From positions 13,585,683 to 13,649,682 of the forward strand of contig NC_063439.1 of NCBI RefSeq assembly GCF_020379485.1: a DNA stretch of 64,000 nucleotides. Direction: 5' to 3'. The notes beneath the pieces are model-generated. The model saw only the letters and a program-made list of their open reading frames with translations. It was not told where the DNA came from and did not search any database. The translations under genes and the position numbers were made by a program. This DNA is from Brassica napus. Taxonomy: Eukaryota; Streptophyta; Magnoliopsida; Brassicales; Brassicaceae. The stretch's first letter is position 1; each line of letters opens with the position of its first letter. Shown one piece after another: positions 11,032 through 21,802 of this stretch.

Positions 11032-12000
11032 TTGCGAGGAAATAAAAAATTCGAATGGTCGGAAGAATGCGAAAACGTCTTCCAACAGCTGAAGCGTTAT
11101 TTAGCTACTCCTCCAGTCCTCGCAAAACCCGTGGAAGGGGAGCCTTTATTCTTATGCATCGCTGTGTCAGCAACGACCGTGGGTGGAGTCCTAATCAGGG
11201 AAGAACGCGGGGAGCAGAAACCTATTTTCTACATAAGCAAAACCTTGCTGGATGCCGAGTCTAGGTACCCGTTAATGGAAAAATTAGCATGCACGGTCGT
11301 AACATCGGCCCGTAAACTAAGACCATATTTCCAATCCCACACGATCGTCATCCTCACGACCTTTCCCCTACGGACAAGTCTGCATAGCCCGAGTCAGTCG
11401 GGCCGAGTGGCCAAGTGCGCAGTCGAATTGAGCGAATACGATATCGAGTACCGACCAAGGACAAGCGCAAAATCACAAGTGCTCGCAGAGTTCTTGGTCG
11501 AACTACCAACGGGGACCATAACCAACGAGGAACCAAATTCCACCTGGCTCCTCCACGTTGACGGATCCTCATCCAAGCAAGGATCGGGTATCTGAATCCG
11601 TCTCAGATCTCCAACGAGCGAGATCTTGGAGCAATCGTTCAGGCTGGAATTCCACGCCTCGAACAACAAGGCTGAATACGAAGCACTCATCGCAGGGCTA
11701 CGTTTGGCTCACGGCTTAAAGATACGTAACCTCCACGCTTACTGCGACTCCCAGTTAGTGGCCAGTCAATTCAGCGGAGAGTATGAAGCCAGAGACGAAC
11801 GGATGGACGCGTACCTCAAACTGGTCCAAAGTCTAGCTCAAGACTTCGACTGTTTTGCCCTTACGCGAGTCCCCCGTTCCGAGAACGTCCAGGCAGACGC
11901 CCTCGCGGCCCTAGCATCAAGTTCCAACCCGGCACTTAAAAGGGTAATTCCAGTCGAGTTCATCGAGCACCCGAGCATCGGACCACCAATCGTCGTCAAC
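11032..12000 (+). pseudogene. Tat dual RNase H: RT-linked domain plus extra archaeal-type domain
   Basis: The first domain (11032-11500) is RT-linked: FEWSEECENVFQQLK, then a degenerate catalytic region and YISKTLLDAESRYP. The second domain starts near 11545 with LLHVDGSSSKQGSG, is interrupted by a TGA at 11593, and continues with EFHASNNKAEYEALIAGL and YCDSQLVASQFSG, then ADALAALASSS. These are hallmarks of the additional archaeal-like RNase H acquired by plant Tat elements (established knowledge). The DSQ and NKAEYEAL residues are retained. It would degrade RNA-DNA hybrids during reverse transcription. Confidence 0.88.
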
Positions 12001-13323
12001 CTCATAGAAGGTCAAGATGACGGGGAAGAAGAAGTTACGATACAACCGCAATCAGAGCAATCTGATTACGGCTGCGATACCCCATGGATTCAGACAATTC
12101 GAGACTATATTATCGACGGGCAACTGCCCACCAAAAAATGGGCAGCCCGCAAAGTCCAAACACAGGCCGCGCGCTACGTAACAGTGGACGGTGAAATTTA
12201 CAAATGGAAATTCTCCGGACCACTTATGACGTGTCTCGAAGGAGAAAAAGCAAGAAAAGTAATGGAGGAAGTACATTCCGGTTCCTGCGGCAACCATTCC
12301 GGTGGAAGATCGCTAGCTATGAAAATCAAACGCCATGGATACTACTGGCCAACGATGATCGGAGATTGCGAGAAGTTCACCCAAAAATGAGAAAAATGCC
12401 AAAGACATGCTCCAACCATCCGACAACCGGCCAAAGTTCTTTCCTCCATCACATCGCTTTACCCCTTTATGCGCTGGGCCATGGATATTGTCGGACCTCT
12501 TCATAATTAAAAGCAAAAGCGTTTCCTTCTAGTCCTCACCGATTTTTTCTCAAAATGGGTAGAGGCAGACTCATACGCAAGTATAAAAGATGTCCAAGTC
12601 AAAAGTTTCGTATGGAAAAACATCATCTGTAGGCATGGAGTTCCTTACGAAATCGTAACCGATAATGGGTCTCAGTTTATCTCCACCCGGTTCGAGGCAT
12701 TCTGCGAAAAATGGAAGATACGACTCAACAAGTCAACTCTCAGATATCTGCAGTGCAACGGACAAGCTGAAACAATCAACAAAACCATTTTCGACGGACT
12801 GAAGAAACGCCTAGAGGCCAAAAAAGGCAGGTGGGCCGACGAATTCGAGGGTGTCCTCTGGTCTCACCGTACCACACCAAGGCGAGCAACGGGAAAAACT
12901 CCTTTCGCTCTAGTGTACGGCACGGAATGCATGATTTCCACGGAAGTAGAGTTCCCCAGTGTTCGAAGAAGGTTACTACCCGAACGGGAGGAACTCAATG
13001 ATGCCATGCTCTTGGATGACCTCGATCTCATTAACGAGCGCCAAGATCAAGCGCTCATCCGAATCCAAAATTACCAACACGCTGCTGCAAAATACTATAA
13101 TTCCAATGTACGGAATCGTAGGTTTAATCAAGGAGATCTGGTCCTTTGCAAAGTCTTCCAAAACACCGCCGAACAAAACGCGGGAAAACTTGGAGAAAAC
13201 TGGGAAGGACCCTATAAAATCGAAAAGGTCGTCCGATTAGGCTCCTGCGAGATAGCCAACATGCAAGGCGTAAAAATTCCTAGGACCTGGAACGCGATGC
13301 ATCTCAAAAAATACTATCACTAA
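12001..13323 (+). pseudogene. Tat integrase
   Basis: Continues the RNase H frame. The zinc finger is H-x-G-x-CGNHSGG then CEKCQRH, broken by a TGA at 12388 just before CEKCQ, with another stop near 12508. The catalytic core shows MDIVGPL, VTDNGSQF and the glutamate of NGQAET, giving the D-D-E triad. The C-terminal part (FNQGDLVLCKVFQNT, WEGPYKI) is the integrase DNA-binding region typical of Tat elements. There is no chromodomain. The ORF ends with KKYYH-stop at 13321-13323, a common Tat pol terminus. Confidence 0.9.
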
Positions 13324-14573
13324 ACAAACCAAGTCGCAATCACCGAACTACGAGACGGCTTGATCTCCATAAAGAGTACGTAGGCAGTTTGTCAAAAGAC
13401 AAATTCAGCTGTCCCTCCTCATTAAAAAAGGGGGGGGAGTGGATACGTATACTCGTATACTCTCAAATTCAAAAACATCTAACCACACCCCTGATGTTTC
13501 CAACTCATCTTAACCAAGCGAATTATTTACTCGCAAATCATTCAGCCGTTAGGAAGAAGCAACCTTTAGCATCGTGAGACATTGCAAGAGATGCCCCAAG
13601 AGTTATTTCTTCCGAACGACGAAAAACGGAACCTCCGTCAAAAAAACTTTCATGTACAAGTACACTTTAACACATATATTGCGCAAAAAACTCAAAACAG
13701 CGTCATCTGTCGCCAGGTCCGATGCTGATCATATCGAACTCGCAAACGTCCTAAACAGACATAGTCATCTCGCAAAGATAACTCTCGTACATCCGACACA
13801 AAGAAATCTAAAATTTTGGTCCAGCACTTCCGGTTGGCTTAAATATTGTCTCCGGAGAGATGCTCGATTCGTATCAAACCAGTCATGTAAGCCGAGAACC
13901 TATCGCGGACTTTAAATCGATACAAATCAGGTTAAAATCGCGACAGATAAATCGATAGCCGACTGGTCACCGCATAAATCTTAAAACCGAAAGTAAACCT
14001 AGGTCTTGCACTAAACCCAACGCACTGGTCTAACATCTCAAGGCATGATATCAAAAAGATACGAGATCCCAAAACCATGCCTCTATGTTTATATTCGACA
14101 TCTTCAGGTATCCCGCGAATCCTAAATCTCGCGGAGCGAATCCTAAATCTCGCGGAGGAACTCTCGAAACAGATCTCGAATGAAACATTTCACAATCTAA
14201 GAAGGATATGAGACGACAACTCATCACCTTCCTTCCCCACTATACACTAACTCATAAAAAAGTACCACTTGATTATTTCATCATAAAAAGCCGCAGAACG
14301 GCAGGGATTCAAAGCCACACACGGCCAGTCCCGAAACATGAAATAAGGCCATTTAAGGCCAAAACATAAAAACATAAAAAACAAATCTCTCGCAAGAGAT
14401 CTAACCCAAGTCATCCTCAGAACTCATGCCCCCTCTTCACATGTCGCCTCGTCCGAGCCTGGAGCAGCGTCACCTCCATTTTCTCCAACCATCGGGTCTT
14501 TCCCCTCTGGGTCTTCTGAACACGTCGGAAGGAAGCACACGGATTTCAGGTCAGCCAGGATGAGATCGAAATC
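13324..14573. other. Tat spacer between pol and the antisense ORF
   Basis: No convincing ORF on either strand. A purine run (AAAAAAGGGGGGGGAGTGG) at about 13424-13441 follows pol closely and looks like a polypurine tract, although the LTR is 2.5 kb further on. Short local duplications occur near 14110-14160 (GCGAATCCTAAATCTCGCGG twice). The last part is downstream of the minus-strand ORF and would form its 3' untranslated region. Confidence 0.5.
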
Positions 14574-15695
14574 TCAATCCACAGCCGCCATATCTCCCCT
14601 ACAGCCGGACAGTCGGGCCTCTTCAGCCTCCAAGGTCGGGGGAGTCTCACTCCGGAACGACTGAACCACGGCTATCCCGCCCTCAATCGTCGCCAAAGCT
14701 AAGTCCCTGCTCCGGATACCCTCAAGGGAACCCAGAAAAGCAGAAATCTTCACCAAGCGAGCCTGAAACTCTGAGCGAAGAGCATCCGTGGTCTCTTGGA
14801 TCCCGCGGCTTGCTAGTCCCGCGTCGCCCTCGATCTGACGCTGGAGCCGACGCACCTCCGAAGATTTGGCCTTCCTGGCCATCTTCTCCTTAAGCAAGGA
14901 ACTCGCCGTCTTCCCGAGGTCCCTCTCGAGCTCCCCTATCGCGACCTCGAGCTTCGACACTTTCGCGGAATAAGAATCCTTGACAGCCGTCAGCATGGCC
15001 TCGGTTTCAGACCATATACCCTGAAGCTCCACCAACTCCCCAGCAAGACGACTGGTCTCAGAACCGCACTCGCTGATCATCCCATCGATCAACGACATGA
15101 ACTGCGAGCAAAAAGAAAAAAAATTAAAACTAAGTCCGAGAGAGAATGTACATGAAACGATCGAGAAATCAAGTGAGCAACAAACCTTTCCGCGAAGTCC
15201 CGACGCTATGCTCGATACTCCTTGCTGCGAAGATTCCCCGTCACCACTCTTGGCAAGCTTCCTCTTCCGGCCCTTAGGCTGAGCAACCGGGACAGCCCTA
15301 GGAGCGCGCAATGCTAGAACGATTTCTTTCCTGACCGGAGGAGGAGGCATAGAGTCAGCGGCCCTCTCCTTATCCTCGACAAGGATCGGAGTCGTGGACG
15401 ATCCGGCAGGTAGAGCTTGAGCGTCTGGAACGCCCGAGCCGGCAAGAATTCTTACGTCTGGCGGAACCTCGGTCCCATGACCCGGGGCAACAACCCGCGC
15501 AGAAGAAGACGGGAACTCGGAGCCAGCTTGAACCAGTTCCTTCTCGGCTTGGCGACGAACTAGTTTCTCTCGGAAGGAGAGATGACCAGCAACACAAGCC
15601 GGCGCTTCAGTCGGAGAAGTCGGAACCGGAGCCGGAGAAGTGGATTCGCCCATCTCGACGTCGGAATCTCTCTTGTCACCTTGGGAGGAAGACAT
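14574..15695 (-). CDS. Antisense ORF of the Tat element, unknown function, coiled-coil-rich
   Basis: 373 codons on the strand opposite to pol. The start is MSSSQGDKRDSDVEMGES, followed by a Ser/Pro/Thr-rich N-terminal region, a basic patch PKGRKRKLAK (possible nuclear signal) near residue 140, then from about residue 205 a Glu/Leu/Lys-rich helical region (LAGELVELQG, LEVAIGELERDLGK) likely to form coiled coils. It has no stops. Residues about 171-198 are unusually Phe/Cys/Ser-rich and coincide with a segment having perfect splice borders (15102-15185), so the mature protein may lack them. A TATA-like box lies about 87 bp upstream, just inside the 3' LTR boundary. Antisense ORFs are known in Tat elements; their function is not established. 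Confidence 0.7.
   Translation of the reverse strand: MSSSQGDKRDSDVEMGESTSPAPVPTSPTEAPACVAGHLSFREKLVRRQAEKELVQAGSEFPSSSARVVAPGHGTEVPPDVRILAGSGVPDAQALPAGSSTTPILVEDKERAADSMPPPPVRKEIVLALRAPRAVPVAQPKGRKRKLAKSGDGESSQQGVSSIASGLRGKVCCSLDFSIVSCTFSLGLSFNFFSFCSQFMSLIDGMISECGSETSRLAGELVELQGIWSETEAMLTAVKDSYSAKVSKLEVAIGELERDLGKTASSLLKEKMARKAKSSEVRRLQRQIEGDAGLASRGIQETTDALRSEFQARLVKISAFLGSLEGIRSRDLALATIEGGIAVVQSFRSETPPTLEAEEARLSGCRGDMAAVD
15102..15185 (-). other. Candidate 84-bp in-frame intron in the antisense ORF
   Basis: On the minus strand GGAAAG|GTTTGT begins the segment and TTTTTGCTCGCAG ends it, preceded by a T-rich tract typical of plant introns. Its length is 28 codons, so both spliced and unspliced forms keep the frame. 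The unspliced peptide is hydrophobic and compositionally unlike its neighbours. A genuine membrane-like segment is the alternative. Confidence 0.6.
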
Positions 15696-15781
15696 GTTGA
15701 AAGCAATAGTTTTGGAGCTAGAGAGGTTTTAGAAGGTATGAAGAAGGGAAGGTGTAAAGAAAATGAATGACAAGAGCTCAC

Positions 15782-15789
15782 TACTTATA
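15782..15789 (-). promoter_or_regulatory. TATA-like box for the antisense ORF
   Basis: TATAAGTA on the minus strand, about 87 bp upstream of the antisense ATG at 15695 and between that ORF and the 3' LTR. This position would allow independent transcription toward pol. Confidence 0.45.
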
Positions 15790-15948
15790 GAGTTATGGGT
15801 TCGGAATTCATATCTTTAACACACATATTGTCTCGATGATTTTTCTTCCGCGGAGTTTAAAGTGTAAACTTCGTCCAATACGCTTAACCTTGCCAAAATC
15901 GTTAATCCGCCCGCTAGAGTCACGACTCTAACGAGCTGGGGGGCTAAC

Positions 15949-17218
15949 TGTTGGGGTCAAAAACGGTTACGACGAAGTTAACATTCAAAACGTCCGAGGA
16001 AGAAAATGAGAATTTTCTCCGATAAATACTTTTTCGAAATAGATTCTTTCTTATGAAAAGCTTTGCGGAGGAAAAACGAGACGTCCGACGAGAACTCGAA
16101 AAAAGGTCGTTACGCAGCGACTAAACACGCCACGCTCGGTCGCTACGTAGCGACCAAGCTCGAGCCAAGCCCAGTTGCTACGTACCAACCGAGCGTCCGT
16201 CCCGCTCGGTCGCTACCTAGCGACCAAACGTCTGTCCCGCTCGGTCGCTACGTAGCGATCGAGCTCGAGCTAAAGCTCGGTAGCTACGTAGCGACCGAGC
16301 GTTTGTCCCGCTCGGTCGCTACGTAGCGACCGGGCTCGAGTCAAAGCTTGGTCGCTACGTAGTGACCGAGCGTTCGTCCCGCTCGGTCCCTACGTAGCGA
16401 CCGAGCTCTTCCGAAACGACGATACGACGTCAGTCCATGCATTCTCGTCTATCCTTTGATGCTATCTCCCGAAGACCGTAGCAAACTCGGATCATGTTTT
16501 TCGCTATTCTAAATCATCGATCAAACTTTGCGGATTAAAACCGCGGAAAGTTCGTTCTTTATCGAAAGAAGTCGTAGTAAACGCTTCGAGTCGGAAGACG
16601 GCCCAAAGGGATCTAAAACACGACTCGAGGCCCATCTTACGATTTCTTAACCAAAAGCCCGTAAACCGTGCGACCGTAGCACGGTTTACGTTTTGCGCCC
16701 AAGGAAGGATAAATGTCAAGTTTCCGCGGATAAATACGATATTTTGAGGATAAACACGAAGATCGGAAAAAATGGAATATCTTCATTTTATGCTATGACG
16801 GCTTAAGGGCAGAAGAGTACAAGCGTAAAAGCGAGTATATAAGGAGTCCTGGGCGAGAGGCATGGGAGAGAGACTTTTCAGAGCAAACTTAGCACTTAGA
16901 GCAATTTAGGCATATTTCCGTTTTTGTTATTCGAGATGCGACTCAATTAGGTTATTGCCGTCTTAGGGTTTTAGAACTAGGAATCTCGCCGACAGCTCTC
17001 GTAGCCCAGGCACTTACCTTGTTGTAACGCTCAAACGCGGATTCGGAATAAGATACACTTTGCTCTCTTTTTGATTTCTTATACTTTATCATTGTTATTC
17101 TCGTGTTCTGATTGCTTGACGTGTGGTATTAGCAAATATCCGGGACCTCTGGGAAATTAGGGTTTTCCTAGTTTCCTTATTTAAACGGAAATCGACAGTG
17201 CGAATTTCGGTTCCCACA
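15949..17218 (+). repeat. 3' LTR of the Tat element
   Basis: TGTTGGGGTC to TTCCCACA, preceded by the G-rich tract GAGCTGGGGGGCTAAC. It is collinear with the 5' LTR. Differences include fewer palindromic minisatellite units, an 11-bp-scale indel near 16668 and a deletion before the TATA box. Confidence 0.95.
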
Positions 17219-18691
17219 GTCATTTTGGAAGGGCAGACAAGCGAGCCATTGGGACTTCAAGCGGTGAATCAGGCCAGCTTAATTCAGAGAATTCGAGAGG
17301 AACAACTTAAGGATGAGAAGCTATTGAAGATCGCTGAGGAACTCAGAGGACAAGGCAGGCCAAATAATGCGGGATACTACTTGGCAGAGGATGGAACCTT
17401 GCTAATTAATGGGAGGATCACGGTTCCTAAAGGACAAGGGCTGAGAGATGAGATACTAAGGATTGCACATCATTCTTTACTTAGTATCCATCCTGGAAGT
17501 TCGAAGATGTACCAAGACGTGAGAAGATACTATCATTGGTCGGGCATGAAGAGGTCAGTAGCGCAATGGGTTGCTCAGTGTGCAACTTGTCAACAAGTCA
17601 AGGTCAAGCAGCATCAAGTACCAGGAGGATTGTTACAAAGTCTTCCGATACCTCAATGGAAATGAGACTCGATTTCAATGGATTTCATTACCGGATTACA
17701 CACTGCTCCAGGTAGATAGAACAACTCGATATGGATGATTGTGGATAGGTTAACCAAGGTTACACACTTGTTGCCTATGCGGGACACTGATAAAGTTGAA
17801 GAGTTGGCCGAGCTGTACGTCGACCAAATCGTGAAGTTACATGGTGTACCCTCAGACATCGTCTCAGATCGCGACCCTAGGTTCACGGCATCATTTTGGG
17901 AAGCACTACAAGAAGGCTTGGGAACTAAACTGTTCAGAAGCACGGCGTTCCATCCAGAAACAAATGGCCAAACGGAGAAAACCATTCGAACCATCGAGGA
18001 CATGCTTCGGATGTGTATTCTCGATTGGGCAGGAACTTGGGAGAAGCATTTACCGTTGGTCGAGTTCTCGTATAACAACAGTCATCATTCAAGCATAGGG
18101 GTGTCTCCTTATGAAGCGTTGTACGGAAGGCCATGAAAAACGCCTATTTGTTGGACGAAAGTGGGCGAAAGAACAATGTTTGGGTCACCTATTGTTCAGG
18201 AGACCATGATTAAGCTGGAGACGATTCAGGCCAACATGAAGAAGGCTCAGGACCGTCAAAAGAAGTACGCAGACCAGTCCAGAAGAGAGGTAACTTTCGA
18301 GATAGGAGATTGGGTCTATTTGAAGGTTACTGCACAGAAAGGGAAGGACATATTTGGAAAGGTCGGGAAACTTGCGGTCAGGTTCATTGGTCCGTACAAG
18401 ATCATCGGGAAGGTTGGTGAGGTAGCTTACCGTTTGGATCTTCCAGCGGATATGTATCTACATCCTGTATTTCATGTTTCCATGCTTCGGAAACATATAT
18501 GGGATCCAAGTGCTGTTGAACCCGAGAGAGTAGAGGAGTTGAGGACAAACCTTACATATCCGGAAGGACCAATCAGATTGGGAGAATGGCGTATCCGGAA
18601 GCTGAAGAATCATGAGATTGCTCAAGTGCAAGTGTTCTGGGGAAGACAAAACAGGATTCATGTTACTTGGGAGGATGAAGTGAGATTTTAA
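17219..18691 (+). pseudogene. pol part 2 of the Tekay-like element: integrase and chromodomain
   Basis: Resumes after GTCAT in the frame left at 8073. The zinc finger is H-H-x-LLSIH then CATCQQVK. Stops occur at 17663 (TGA), 17718 (TAG) and 18134 (TGA). The catalytic core shows [15 protein letters not shown] and the glutamate of NGQTEK. The GPYKI and HPVFHVSMLRKH segments mark the integrase C-terminal domain. The last 40 residues (IRLGEWRIRKLKNHEIAQVQ, then TWEDEVRF) form a chromodomain, the module that directs chromoviruses to heterochromatin. It ends with TAA at 18689-18691. Confidence 0.9.
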
Positions 18692-18798
18692 AACAACCCG
18701 GAGTTTTTCGAGATTACGTTGTGATGGAAGAAGGAGTCCCCTCAGACCCTTAGAATTCGAGGATGAATTCTGTTAAGGGGGGGGGGGGGGGTGGAGAA
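18692..18798 (+). other. Short 3' untranslated region and polypurine tract
   Basis: GAATTCGAGGATGAATTCTG is followed by TTAAGGGG and a run of about 14 G, then TGGAGAA directly before the 3' LTR. This is the primer site for plus-strand synthesis in this family. The G-run is unusually long and may have expanded. Confidence 0.8.
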
Positions 18799-19238
18799 TG
18801 TAGAAACCCTTAAAAAAAAGAGATTGGTCGAGTATCTTTTGGGTGGTCGAGTCGCGGACGATCAGATTGTTTTGTCTAAACCATGAGTCAAGTATGCCAC
18901 TAGACAATGATCAGAAAATGTAGTAGATTGATTCAAATGACGTTTGAGGCAAGACACTTCTGGAAGCACAACAGGAAGACCGAAAATTGGGCAAAAAACC
19001 CTAAATTTCGGTATTACGAAATTTTTCGAAGAAGCCGGAAGCTCGGGAAATATTTTTCCTCAAGATCAGAGTCCAAGTGGGGTTTATTAAAAATACTCAG
19101 GCCATCAGAACGGGCGTAGAAAAATATTAGGGATTGATCGCTGGACAAAAATTCACCGGAAGGCTGAAATCGGCCGAATTGACCGAGAAGCTCGAGAGGG
19201 CTTGATGTGTGTGTTCAGGACGTGGTGGCAAGCTCCTG

Positions 19239-19286
<48 letters not shown>

Positions 19287-21340
19287 AAGGGAAGAAGGAG
19301 GTGCTGCAGTACATGCAACCTGTACATGCAAGTAGACATGTGGAGCACGAGGTGGATCGGCCAAGCACGAGGTGTTGTGATGCATGCGACCGGGCCATGC
19401 GGCCAGACATGTGGAGGACATGGTGTCTCCTTGCATGGAGCCAGGCCATGCATTCAGACAGGTAGAGGGAATGGTTTCATCCTGCATGAGACTGAGAAAT
19501 GCAGCCAGCCATGTAGAGCACAAGGTGTCGCCGCACATGCGTCCGGAGTCATGCGAAGCGACACACGGGCTGCCACACGGCTTGTTCCTGATTGGTTGCT
19601 CTTTCCTATAAATAGCCCACGACCCCCTCTCATTTGAACACATTCAGAACACTTTAAACTCAGTTCAAAGCGTGAGAGAGATAGCAAAGAAAGAAAGATC
19701 GAGTGTTGATAGTTTTCGAGCGATTTAGGCAGTTTTCAAGAATAGTTACTCTGCCGATTTTGAGTCAGCACCTGGAGAACGTTCTGTTCAACTGAAGAGA
19801 GATCAGTTCTAGTGGAGATCAGTTCAAGACCAGGCTTGACGTGGGTCTACTTGAGAATGTCAGGAATGGTTCGGATCGCAGAAGTCAAGTTTGGGGTCAA
19901 GGCCACGGTCAACCAAAAACTGTGAGTTATGATCAATTGATTGCTGAGTTGTTTTCATGCAGGTTCCCGTTACTTGGAAGTTGGATCATGGCAAGAGGCC
20001 AGGTCTAACTGATTAACGGTTTGATTAGTTAATAGTTGAGATTATGTTGATTGAGTTGATAGCATGCTTGTTATTGCTTGAGAACCGTAGTAGCATGTTA
20101 ATGGTTAGGTTGATTGGTTAGTTAGCGAATACTGAATACTTAGATGATATCGCTAAGTTGTGGATAGTTAGGTATTCTGGAATTAGTCTTTATGCTAGGT
20201 TCTGGAATATGGTTGATTGTGTTGTGATTATTACTTCAAACCTTTGTTATATTACCGGGTTTAGTATTGGTTATATTTTGGCCGTCAGCATTTGTGTAAC
20301 CCACAATGCTAGGCATATTTGGGGTGAGTTAGTGTTCCTTCAGACCTCGTACCCAGCGGGTTCAAGGAAACCCCTTATTCGCTGGATGGGGAAGACTCAG
20401 ACGAACGGGGTCATGTTCTATGGCTGAGTATTACACGACGGAGTAATGTGGCAGTGACCCGAAGGACTGTGGGCTCTCGTGCGGTGACCCGAATGACTGT
20501 GGGTCGCAGTCGGTTGAAAGTTCCTTCTTCCGGCCTTTGTGGTAGGGAGATAGGATATTGCCGATAGTGAAGGAGGAACCTAACGTCACTGGGGCTTGAG
20601 TTTGTTATATATATTATATCGTGTTTTGGGTTATTAAACCTGGTTTAAATCAAGTTTGAGTTTGGTGATGAGCTAGTAATTAGCATAATGCTAGTTATCT
20701 TGCTATTGTTTACCGCTGCGTATTTCGAATATTGCTTATTGTTAGTGAATTGTGTTATTAGGTGAACTTCTCGCTTTAGATTGTTTGGGGTGGGATAGCG
20801 AGGGGTTGTGTTTGTTAGTGGGGGATTGTAACTCGCTGAGTAATGCTAGATTACTCACTCCTAACTCGTTGTTGTTTTCAGGTGACCAGTAGTGAGCTCG
20901 TAGAAGGCGCGGGAGGCTAGGCTGGCTGGTGTAGATTTGCATCTTTTTCTTAAGACGCTTTCAGACTATAAGTATGTACTTTCGCTTTCTTGGCATGCCA
21001 CCACTTGTATAATATTTTGTGTATTGTAAACCAGATATTATATAAGATAAATAAAGCAAATGTTTTGTGCCTTGTTGTTCTGATATTAGCTTGTCCGAGC
21101 TAACACAACGTTAGATTGGAGTACGGGTTGAGAAGCCTTAGGCTTTGGTCTGACGGGACGTATTAGTGGGCGTCCTGGCCTAGTTACTAATTGCACTTTT
21201 TGTGACTTTGGCTAGATTGCCCGTTAACCCATCTTGTAGCGCTCTTGAACCTTGGTAGATGGTCAGGCCGTCGGTCATGTTCTTGTTTGATTGTTGGCCG
21301 GTGGTTCGACCTATGCCTAAAACGGTTCAGGGGTGTTACA
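18799..21340 (+). repeat. 3' LTR of the Tekay-like element, full length 2.5 kb
   Basis: TGTAGAAACCC to GGTGTTACA, followed by AGCAT. It is the complete version of the truncated 5' LTR. It includes the tandem-repeat block, a TATA box (19606-19616) and an expanded (GT)n tract. No gene is present. Confidence 0.95.
19242..19285. repeat. (GT)22 microsatellite in the 3' LTR
   Basis: About 44 bp of perfect GT repeat. The homologous site in the 5' LTR (about 2453-2464) has only six repeats, so the expansion followed insertion. Confidence 0.95.
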
Positions 21341-21802
21341 AGCATCGTCGAGATTTGGAGTTTGCGGTAGGAGATAAAGTCTATTGAAACTCAGACCGTA
21401 TAGACAGCAATCAGTGAGTAGGCAGTTGTTTCAGAAGTTGGCAGCGAGGTTTTAATGACCTTTCGAGGTGCTTGCTAGGATTGGTAAGGTGGCTTATAAA
21501 CTGGTGTTACCTGGTCATTCAAAAATTCTACCTGTTTTCCATGTGTCGCAACTCAAACAGGTAGTGGGTGCAGCGGATGTGGTGACTCCGTTACCACCAA
21601 CATTGTCTGATACTGATGATCTCGTGGTGGAACCAGACACGATTTTAGATAGACGTTACGATGATCAAGGTTTTTTGGAGATGCTAGTAAAATGAAAGAA
21701 TTTGCCGGATCATGAGTCGTCTTGGATTCGTGTGGGTACATTGAAGCAGCAGTTTTCACAGTTTTCACTTTAGGACAAGCTGAATCTCAGGGATGGGGGT
21801 AT
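21341..21802 (+). pseudogene. Outermost chromovirus, right part: integrase C-terminus and chromodomain
   Basis: Begins with the duplicated AGCAT and continues in register the frame interrupted at 2019. It reads as an integrase C-terminal region (FAVGDKVY, HPVFHVSQLKQ-like motif: LPVFHVSQLKQVVG), then a chromodomain (ILDRRYDDQGFLEMLVK, KNLPDHESSWI). Stops and a frameshift occur near 21386 and 21450, with further stops at 21693 and 21769. The G-rich GGGATGGGGGTAT before 21803 is the likely polypurine tract. Confidence 0.85.

Larger units (their letters stand above)
8074..17218 (+). mobile_element. Tat-lineage Ty3/gypsy element with an antisense ORF
   Basis: A 9.1-kb element with both LTRs, inserted in the RNase H/integrase linker of the Tekay-like element. 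Order: 5' LTR (8074-9415), short leader without gag, protease, RT, RNase H, second RNase H, integrase (9489-13323), non-coding spacer, minus-strand ORF (14574-15695), G-rich tract and 3' LTR (15949-17218). A second, archaeal-type RNase H and an extra antisense ORF are known traits of plant Tat elements. With no gag and several stops it cannot be autonomous. In the first 180 bp of the LTRs I count about 6 substitutions. Confidence 0.92.
2020..21340 (+). mobile_element. Tekay/Del-like Ty3/gypsy chromovirus, interrupted by a Tat element
   Basis: LTR retrotransposon bounded by TG...CA LTRs and the AGCAT duplication, inserted in the integrase of an older chromovirus. Order: truncated 5' LTR (2020-3819), foreign Athila-like segment (3820-about 4982), gag (5013-5961), candidate intron (5962-6176), protease/RT/RNase H (6177-8073), a complete Tat element (8074-17218), integrase plus chromodomain (17219-18691), G-rich polypurine tract and 3' LTR (18799-21340). 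The long 2.5-kb LTR, two gag zinc knuckles and C-terminal chromodomain suggest the Tekay/Del lineage; the lineage name is inference. Several stops and frameshifts make it inactive. In the first 165 bp of the two LTRs I count about 8 substitutions, so it is not recent. Confidence 0.9.

Noticed and set aside
13389..13915. Plus-strand ORFs of 62 and 113 codons after Tat pol
   Set aside because: No domain, biased composition, located in the spacer; no support as genes.
19202..19643. 142-codon ORFs on both strands with CVCVCV or HTHTHT runs
   Set aside because: Produced by the (GT)n microsatellite and GC-rich LTR repeats; the corresponding ORF is different in the other LTR.
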